Position numbers and translations under genes: made by a program
Origin: Aurantimonas sp965217685
GTDB taxonomy: Bacteria; Pseudomonadota; Alphaproteobacteria; Rhizobiales; Rhizobiaceae
Direction: 5' to 3'
DNA: 64,000 nt
Assembly (NCBI GenBank): GCA_965217685.1
Contig: CBDCIZ010000003.1
Coordinates: 1,302,001-1,366,000 of the forward strand
Notes under the pieces: generated by a model
What the model was told of the DNA's origin: nothing
Seen by the model: the letters and a program-made list of their open reading frames with translations, nothing else
Database searches by the model: none
Shown here: in pieces, positions 59,070 to 64,000 of the stretch
How the letters are laid out: the number at the start of each line of letters is the position of its first letter
Numbering within the stretch: the stretch's first letter is position 1

Positions 59070-59095
59070 TCATTGATTGAACGACCAGTCAATGA
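59070..59095. promoter_or_regulatory. Inverted repeat, probable TetR-family operator
   Basis: TCATTGA (59070-59076) and TCAATGA (59089-59095) flank a centre that also contains ATTGA/TCAAT (59076-59080 and 59089-59093). The form TTGA-N-TCAA around a short centre is typical of TetR/AcrR operators. It lies 14-39 bp upstream of the TetR start, where a repressor would block its own promoter. Confidence 0.6.
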
Positions 59096-59183
59096 TTGGG
59101 TATCGGGATTGGGGATTAGGAGAGCGCGCTTCCAGCCACCCTCCCCGCCTGAGTCGAATTTCGAGAGCAGCTCTGCCGACGCC

Positions 59184-59220
59184 TTACGCGGCGGCGGCGG
59201 TCTCGATCGCTGTTTCCATG
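59184..59220 (-). pseudogene. 3' end of azoR, cut off by IS21
   Basis: Read on the minus strand after the duplicated TTCCATG, the codons give ME-TAIETAAAA and then TAA at 59184-59186. The frame joins exactly to azoR codons up to ...IAGME at 61837-61842 on the other side of the IS. This segment is therefore the displaced natural end of the azoreductase gene. Confidence 0.85.
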
Positions 59221-59360
59221 TGCGGATTTCGCTGATTCAGGACAGCGGTTTCGCTAAGTCGCGGACACTCGTTTCGGAAAGTCGCGGACAGTTTTGGGCG
59301 TGAAGATCAGAGAGCCTCGTTTCGTTCAGAGGTGATTGATTTCGCGGATTGGGATCGCGG

Positions 59361-60122
59361 TCAAGCGGTGACGGTTTTGGTTTTCCGCATGCTCTCTCCT
59401 TCCAGGTTTATTCGATGGGCGTTGTGGACGAGGCGATCCAGGATCGCATCGGCGATCGTCGGGCTTCCGATGAGATCGTGCCAGCGCGATACGGGCACCT
59501 GGGCGGTGATCAACGTGGATTTCCGGCGGTAGCGTTCTTCGCAGATTTCCAGGAGGTCGAGACGCTGTTGATCGCCGAGGCCATGGGTTCCCCAGTCGTC
59601 GAGGATCAGAAGCTGAGCGCGGGCGAGCTTGTCGATCAGGCGCGGGAAGCGGCCATCAAGACGGGCCATGGCGAGATCCTCGAACAGCCGTGGCATCCGG
59701 ACATAAAGGACGGAATGATCGAGCCGGGCCGCCTGTCGCCCGAAGGCGCAGGCCAACCACGTCTTGCCGGTGCCGGTTTGCCCGTTGAGGATCAAGTTCT
59801 CGTTGGCCTTCAACCACTCGCCTTGTGCCAGCGACAGCACCTGACGTCGATCGAGACCGCGGGCGGCGTTGAAGTCGATGTCCTCGATGGAAGCGTCGGG
59901 AAAGCGGAGCTTGGCGAGCCGAAGGCGGTTGGTCAGCCGCTTGTCGGCGCGAACGGCCGTCTCGCGATCGAGCATGAGACCCAGCCATTCGTCGCGGGCA
60001 AGCTCGCTCGCTCCCGGCTGCTCGCTCAATTCGCGGTAGGCACTCGCCATTCCGGCAAGGCCGAGGGCCTGCATCTGGTCGATGGTCGGATGGTTCAGCA
60101 TGAGAAGATGTCCCTTCATCAT
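59361..60122 (-). CDS. istB: IS21 transposition helper ATPase IstB
   Basis: A 253-residue AAA+ ATPase with Walker A LNGQTGTGKTWLACAFG and Walker B AQLLILDDWGTHGL, then the family's ISLAND-type blocks (SRWHDLIGSPTIADAILDRLVHNAHRI). It supplies ATP-dependent target capture to IstA. An ATG at 60122 overlaps the istA stop as ATGA, the usual coupling in IS21; 60119 and 60101 are alternative starts. Confidence 0.93.
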   Translation of the reverse strand: MMKGHLLMLNHPTIDQMQALGLAGMASAYRELSEQPGASELARDEWLGLMLDRETAVRADKRLTNRLRLAKLRFPDASIEDIDFNAARGLDRRQVLSLAQGEWLKANENLILNGQTGTGKTWLACAFGRQAARLDHSVLYVRMPRLFEDLAMARLDGRFPRLIDKLARAQLLILDDWGTHGLGDQQRLDLLEICEERYRRKSTLITAQVPVSRWHDLIGSPTIADAILDRLVHNAHRINLEGESMRKTKTVTA

Positions 60123-61633
60123 TGATAGTAGGAGGTGCCGCGGATGTTGCCGTGCGGCGGCGAGGGTCTGACGGGCTCTGAGGGTTTGGCCCGATCGAGC
60201 CCGGATTTGAGAATGGCGTTGACTGAGGAATAGGAGATCGCGTCGATCGTCAGGGCGCGTTCGCAGGCCGCCTCGAGACGAGGCCTGTCGAACCGGCGTG
60301 CGAGAGAGATGACGCCCATGGCGGAGCGGTAACCCTGCTCGGGATGCGGCCGGTCGCGCATCAGCCGCTCGACGAGAATGGCGGTATTGGCGCCGATCTT
60401 GGCCGCTTGCCGCATCAGGCTTTCCGGCGTCGTGTTGGCGTAGCGCTGGTGCGCCTTGGGCATATGCTCGTTGACGGTGACATGGCCGGAGCGCGCCGAG
60501 CGACGAACATGGCTGGCGACGCGCTTGTGATTGTGGAAGATCTCGACGACGCGGTGGGTCAGCCGCACCTGGACCTGCTGGCCGATCAGACCGTGCGGCA
60601 CGGAATAAACCGTCCGCTCGACGTCGACGTGATAGTCGGGATGGACCTTGGCGGTTTTCCATTCGGCATATTCGAAGGGCGCCGCCGGCAACGGCGACAG
60701 GGCTTCGTGCTCGACCGCCTCGAACAACTGACGGCGGCTCTGGCCGACATGACGCATCGGCCGATCGTTGAGATCGTCGAGAAGTTCGCGGATCGCGACG
60801 TTCAACTCGGCGATCGAGAAGAAGCGTCGATTGCGCAGGCGCGCCAGGATCCAGCGCTCCACGATCAGGACCGCGCCCTCGACTTTCGCCTTGTCCCGTG
60901 GCTTGCGAACCCGGGTCGGCAGAATGGTCGTGTTGTAATGCTCGGCCATCGCCGCAAACGTCGGGTTGATGGTCGGCTCGAACCACAAGGCCTTGGCGAC
61001 GCCCGCCTTCAGATTGTCGCAGACGATGCTCTTCGGCACGCCTCCGAAGAAGGCCAAGGCACGGCATTGCCCTTCGATCCAGTCCGGCAGCGCCTGGCTG
61101 ACGCTGGCGTAGGCGAAGGTGAAGGACGAGGCGCCGAGCACGGCGACGAAGATCTGCGCCTCGATGAGCCGTCCCTTGTCGAGATCGAAGATCGGCACCG
61201 TGTGACCGGCATAATCGGTCTGCATGACCGCACCGGCCTCGAAGTGGTTGCGGAATGTCGGGCTACGACGATGTTCGAACGCCTGCAAACCTTCGCAGAA
61301 CCAGGTGTAACCGTAGCCGTCCGGGTGCGCGGCGCGGTATTCCTGCCATAAAAGCGTTCGCGTCACGCCCTTACGCTTCAACTCGCGCGACATTGCCGGC
61401 CAGTCCGGCTCGCTGAGATCACGTGGCGGCCGACCCATCCGCTTGAACAGGACCGGCTCAAGACCGGCGTCGTCAAAGTCCTCCGGCGGCGGCCATCCGG
61501 TGATGCCCGCTTCCCGGGCGCGAAGCAGATAGGTCGAGACGCTCGTGCGCCCGATCCGCAGCCGCTCGCCAACCTCACGGATCGACAAGCCCTCGGCGTA
61601 AGTCAGGCGAAGGATCGCCTTTATGTCCTTCAT
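60119..61633 (-). CDS. istA: IS21 transposase IstA
   Basis: A 504-residue DDE transposase. An N-terminal helix-turn-helix (GLSIREVGERLRIGRTSVSTYL) binds the 23-bp terminal units. The catalytic triad is Asp in MQTDYAGHTVPIF, Asp in IVCDNLKAGV and Glu in KAKVEGAVLIVERWIL. The C-terminal domain includes VERTVYSVPHGLIGQQVQVR. ATG 61633 (MKDIKAILRLTYAEG) fits the family; an earlier in-frame codon at 61726 lies inside the repeats. Confidence 0.94.
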   Translation of the reverse strand: MKDIKAILRLTYAEGLSIREVGERLRIGRTSVSTYLLRAREAGITGWPPPEDFDDAGLEPVLFKRMGRPPRDLSEPDWPAMSRELKRKGVTRTLLWQEYRAAHPDGYGYTWFCEGLQAFEHRRSPTFRNHFEAGAVMQTDYAGHTVPIFDLDKGRLIEAQIFVAVLGASSFTFAYASVSQALPDWIEGQCRALAFFGGVPKSIVCDNLKAGVAKALWFEPTINPTFAAMAEHYNTTILPTRVRKPRDKAKVEGAVLIVERWILARLRNRRFFSIAELNVAIRELLDDLNDRPMRHVGQSRRQLFEAVEHEALSPLPAAPFEYAEWKTAKVHPDYHVDVERTVYSVPHGLIGQQVQVRLTHRVVEIFHNHKRVASHVRRSARSGHVTVNEHMPKAHQRYANTTPESLMRQAAKIGANTAILVERLMRDRPHPEQGYRSAMGVISLARRFDRPRLEAACERALTIDAISYSSVNAILKSGLDRAKPSEPVRPSPPHGNIRGTSYYQ

Positions 61634-61821
61634 TGTGGTTCGTCTCGCAGCTCTCCGTCTCGGCATCGGTCCCTCTCGTCCTCGTGGACGATGAACCTGC
61701 CAAAACGGCGCTCTCGAAATCCGCACCCAGCCCGAAATTATCTGTCCGGGACTTTCCGGAATCGCTGTCCGCGACTTACCGAAATCCGTGTCCGCGACTT
61801 TCTGAAATCACTGTCCGGGAC

Positions 61822-62424
61822 TTACCGAAACCCGCATTCCATGCCCGCGATGAAGCCGTCCATCGTCTGCTCGCCCAGATCGACCGCCTTGGCGCCTCCG
61901 CCCGCAACCACCGTCACGTCCGTGATGCCGATGACGTTGAGGATCAGGCGCAGGTACCGGGTCGCGATATCGCGATCGCGGATCGGCGAACCCTCGGTGT
62001 AGACGCCGCCGGATGCGAGCAGCACGGTCGCCTTCTTGCCGGTCACCAGGCCCTTGCCGTCCAGGCCGAGCGTCATTCCCTTGCGGACGATGTGATCGAC
62101 CCAGGCCTTCAGAACGGCGGGCACGTTGTAGTTATAGACCGGCGTGGAGATGACGATGTGGTCGGCCGCCAGCAATTCGGCGACCAGCGCATCGGACAGG
62201 CGCAGCGCGTCCTTCATCTTGTGCGAATGATGCTCGGCCGGTGTGAAGTAGGCCTCGAGCCAGGGTGCGGTCACGAATTGCAGGCCCGTCTCCATCAGGT
62301 CGCGGTCGACCACCTCGCCATTCGGGTGCGCGGCTCGCCAGTCCGCCACGAAGCGGCGGGTCATGTTGCGCGAGATTGAGGAGCCGCCGCGTGGGCTGGT
62401 CTCGATGTTGAGAAGTCTGGTCAT
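61822..62424 (-). CDS. azoR: FMN-dependent NADH-azoreductase, C-terminus altered by IS21
   Basis: A 200-residue flavodoxin-fold NADH:quinone/azo reductase (AzoR type): MTRLLNIETSPRGGSSIS phosphate/FMN loop, STPVYNYNVPAVLKAWVDHIVRKGMTL and TVLLASGGVYT. The native end METAIETAAAA lies on the far side of the IS at 59184-59220. Here the last four codons (CGFR) and the TAA stop come from the IS terminal repeat, so the protein loses nine native residues and gains four. The FMN site is intact, so activity may persist. It lies 19 bp after the DODA gene. Confidence 0.88.
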   Translation of the reverse strand: MTRLLNIETSPRGGSSISRNMTRRFVADWRAAHPNGEVVDRDLMETGLQFVTAPWLEAYFTPAEHHSHKMKDALRLSDALVAELLAADHIVISTPVYNYNVPAVLKAWVDHIVRKGMTLGLDGKGLVTGKKATVLLASGGVYTEGSPIRDRDIATRYLRLILNVIGITDVTVVAGGGAKAVDLGEQTMDGFIAGMECGFR

Positions 62425-62443
62425 GTCGGTTTTCCTTGCTGGG

Positions 62444-63235
62444 TTATCCGAAGCGGAAGCCGGAGATCGGCTTTCCGAATGCGTGTCCGTGAAAGGCGGT
62501 TCGGCCCGGTTCGCCGGAGGCTGCGCCTGCGGCCACCATCAGGGGCAGGAGATGGTCTTCATGCGGCTGGGCTTCACGGGCGCCGGGTGCCCGCTCCCAC
62601 AGGGTCAGCGAGCGATCGCGGGTCTCACCGTCGGCCATCGCCTCGCGCAGCCATGCGTCGAAGGCCTCGGCAGCGGGGTCGGGTCCCCGTCCGCCGATGA
62701 TGCCGCGCATGTTGTGATAGGTCTGGCCACTGCCGAGGATCAGGACGCCCTCCTCGCGCAGCGGCCTTATGGCCCGACCGATGTCCAGATGCGCTCGCGG
62801 ATCGAGCCCGCGCTGGAGCGATAGCTGGACGACGGGGATGTCGGCATCCGGGAACATGATCTTCAGCGGCACGAAGACGCCGTGATCCCAGCCGCGCTCC
62901 GCGTCTGCGCCGCTTTCGATGCCTGCCGCACCGAAGAGATCGCGCACCCTTTCCGCCAGCAGCGGAGCGCCGGGCGCGGGCCAGGTCAGCTCGTAGGTAT
63001 GCGCTGGAAAGCCGCTGTAGTCGAAGAGCAGGGATGGCGCGGCACCGTCGTTGACGGTCGGGTGGCGCTCTTCCCAATGACCGGAGACGACGAGAATAGC
63101 GCGCGGCCGCTCTTCGAGTGTGTCGGCGAACTCTCGAAGATACGATTCGAGTTCGTTCCACGTCTGCCGCATCGGTCCGGGCTCCAGGAAGAAGCAGGGG
63201 CCGCCGCCGTGATTGATGAAATAGGTCGGTTGCAT
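62444..63235 (-). CDS. DODA-type (LigB-fold) extradiol dioxygenase
   Basis: A 263-residue member of the class III extradiol dioxygenase family (DOPA 4,5-dioxygenase/YgiD type). Metal and active-site histidines are visible in FINHGGGPCFF, VVSGHWEER, RGWDHGVFVPLKIMFP and GSGQTYHNM. It opens catechol-like rings or acts as a quinone-related enzyme. ATG 63235 is chosen; 63295 is in frame but lies inside the LysR operator palindrome. It is the first gene of a DODA-azoR unit, divergent from a LysR regulator. Confidence 0.87.
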   Translation of the reverse strand: MQPTYFINHGGGPCFFLEPGPMRQTWNELESYLREFADTLEERPRAILVVSGHWEERHPTVNDGAAPSLLFDYSGFPAHTYELTWPAPGAPLLAERVRDLFGAAGIESGADAERGWDHGVFVPLKIMFPDADIPVVQLSLQRGLDPRAHLDIGRAIRPLREEGVLILGSGQTYHNMRGIIGGRGPDPAAEAFDAWLREAMADGETRDRSLTLWERAPGAREAQPHEDHLLPLMVAAGAASGEPGRTAFHGHAFGKPISGFRFG

Positions 63236-63284
63236 GCGATCGATATAAGGAGCAATTCTCCTTGTCGGAAGCGATGAAATAGTG

Positions 63285-63303
63285 ATCTTCTCCATAAGAA
63301 GAT
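63285..63303. promoter_or_regulatory. Inverted repeat, probable LysR operator
   Basis: ATCTTCT (63285-63291) and AGAAGAT (63297-63303) are perfect inverted arms around CCATA, a T-N11-A type LysR box, between the DODA and LysR genes. A second candidate, AAGGAG/CTCCTT around CAATT, lies nearby at about 63247-63263. Confidence 0.65.
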
Positions 63304-63313
63304 ATGATGGACC

Positions 63314-64000
63314 ATGATTGGCAACCTCAGCCTCGACCAGTTGCGCGTCCTGGTGACGATCGCGGATGCCGGAAGCTTCTCGGCTGCCGGCCGCAGGCTC
63401 GGCCGGGCACAGTCCGCGGTCAGCCAGGCGGTCGCGACCTTGGAGGCGACACAAGGCGTCGCGCTGTTCGATCGCAGCGGCTATCGCCCGCGCCTGACCG
63501 AAGTCGGGCGCGTGCTCGTCGACCAGGCAAGACTGGTGCTGGCGAGCGCGGCGCGGTTCGAGGCGGTGGCGGCGGGCACGCGCGCGGGGATGGAAGCCGA
63601 GCTGTCGCTCGCCATCGACCCACTCGTACCGAGCGCACCCCTGATCGACAGCCTGCGGGCGTTGCGCGACACCTTTCCCGACCTCCCCGTCAGCTTCTCC
63701 ACCGAGGGGCTGGGCGGTTCTCTCCGGCGCCTGCGAAGCGAAGAGGCGTCGCTCGCGATCTGCCTGTTGCTTCCGAGCGTTCCGGACGACATCGCCGGCT
63801 ATCCGCTGCTGAGGATCGCCATGCGGCCGGTCGTGGCACCGGGCCATCCGCTCGCATCGCTGACCCGCCCGGCGACTCAGGACGATCTCGAGCCTTACGT
63901 CCAGCTTGTCCTGTCGGACCCGGTCGAGCCTGCCGGCGCGAACTACGGACTGTCGAGCGCAAGGTTGTGGCGCTTCGTGGATCTCGGCCGCCGTCTGGAT
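63314..64000 (+). CDS. LysR-family transcriptional regulator (3' partial)
   Basis: The frame starts ATG 63314 and runs open to the window edge (229 residues seen). The N-terminal HTH is LSLDQLRVLVTIADAGSFSAAGRRLGRAQSAVSQAVATLEA, the LysR signature, followed by the substrate-binding domain (ELSLAIDPLVPSAPLIDSL). It is divergent from the DODA-azoR genes and should control them through the palindrome at 63285-63303. The inducer is unknown; quinones or aromatic electrophiles are plausible. Confidence 0.93.
   Translation, partial: MIGNLSLDQLRVLVTIADAGSFSAAGRRLGRAQSAVSQAVATLEATQGVALFDRSGYRPRLTEVGRVLVDQARLVLASAARFEAVAAGTRAGMEAELSLAIDPLVPSAPLIDSLRALRDTFPDLPVSFSTEGLGGSLRRLRSEEASLAICLLLPSVPDDIAGYPLLRIAMRPVVAPGHPLASLTRPATQDDLEPYVQLVLSDPVEPAGANYGLSSARLWRFVDLGRRLD

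Larger units (their letters stand above)
59221..61836. mobile_element. Complete IS21-family insertion sequence
   Basis: A 2616-bp element carrying istA and istB. The ends are inverted: TGCGGATTTCG at 59221 against the reverse complement TGCGGGTTTCGG at 61836. Each end carries iterated 23-bp units of the form GTTTCGGTAAGTCGCGGACAG: three at the left (ending 59245, 59268, 59291) and four at the right (starting 61742, 61765, 61788, 61811). It is flanked by a 7-bp direct repeat TTCCATG (59214-59220 and 61837-61843), the target duplication. Both genes are intact, so it may still move. Confidence 0.93.

Noticed and set aside
63235..63847. N-terminal extension of the DODA protein to 63847 or 63295
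   Set aside because: The long form runs antisense across the LysR gene, and 63295 lies inside the regulator palindrome; MQPTYFINHGGG at 63235 matches the family start.
1..64000. CRISPR arrays, rRNA genes, integrase or conjugation genes
   Set aside because: None was seen: no regularly spaced direct repeats of 25-40 bp with unique spacers beyond the IS21 ends, and no rRNA-like or integrase-like sequence.

Overview
The window is GC-rich DNA from an alphaproteobacterial chromosome, most likely of the order Hyphomicrobiales (Rhizobiales). The basis is the ugpBAEC order, an alphaproteobacterial-type Zur, cobalamin and tandem glycine riboswitches, a chemoreceptor ending in NWEEF, a reductive nicotinate gene set and rhizobial-looking palindromic repeats. 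Genus assignment was not attempted. Genes were called by reading translations and motifs; no database was searched.

Layout. 1-4.5 kb: the end of an enamidase-type amidohydrolase converging on a four-gene operon (6-hydroxynicotinate reductase-like Fe-S protein, UPF0280 protein, two AA_synth paralogues), a likely reductive pyridine-ring pathway. 4.7-11 kb: a PepSY membrane protein with a small exported partner, a zinc/manganese ABC importer divergent from Zur, and a B12-riboswitch-controlled CbiM-like permease. 11-15.6 kb: a copper/cytochrome oxidase-assembly set (Cox11-like, cytochrome c fragment, DUF2946, PCuAC, SCO), a PfpI-family protein, then a broken PepSY gene cut by an IS256 remnant. 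15.6-24 kb: ugpBAEC, a tandem glycine riboswitch before dadA, a VOC protein and an N-acetylmuramidase.

24-41.7 kb: a chemoreceptor, otsBA, an MFS exporter, a complete MoxR-Bat operon (moxR, DUF58, DUF4381-like, batA, batB, TPR, batD), PPK2, and a Cpx-like arrangement of a two-component system divergent from a CpxP/LTXXQ-like periplasmic protein. 41.7-52.6 kb: GST, SMP-30, a small exported protein, guaB, an excalibur protein, a Tat-exported metallo-hydrolase, a DHA2 exporter, rlmE, an unusually long Ppx/GppA protein and tRNA-Gln(CUG).

53-59 kb: a TetR-regulated catabolic operon running leftward (TRAP dctPQM, cyclase, FAH hydrolase, OsmC). 59.2-61.8 kb: a complete IS21-family element with 23-bp iterated ends and a 7-bp target duplication, inserted into the last codons of an azoreductase gene. 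62.4-64 kb: a DODA-type dioxygenase upstream of that azoreductase, divergent from a LysR regulator that runs off the window.

Most of the window is ordinary chromosome. The parts most worth a second look are the Cox11-like protein without the CFCF copper motif, the reductive nicotinate locus, the TRAP/cyclase/FAH/OsmC operon, the glycine riboswitch on dadA, the Cpx-like locus, the Ppx N-terminal extension and the exactly delimited IS21 insertion.
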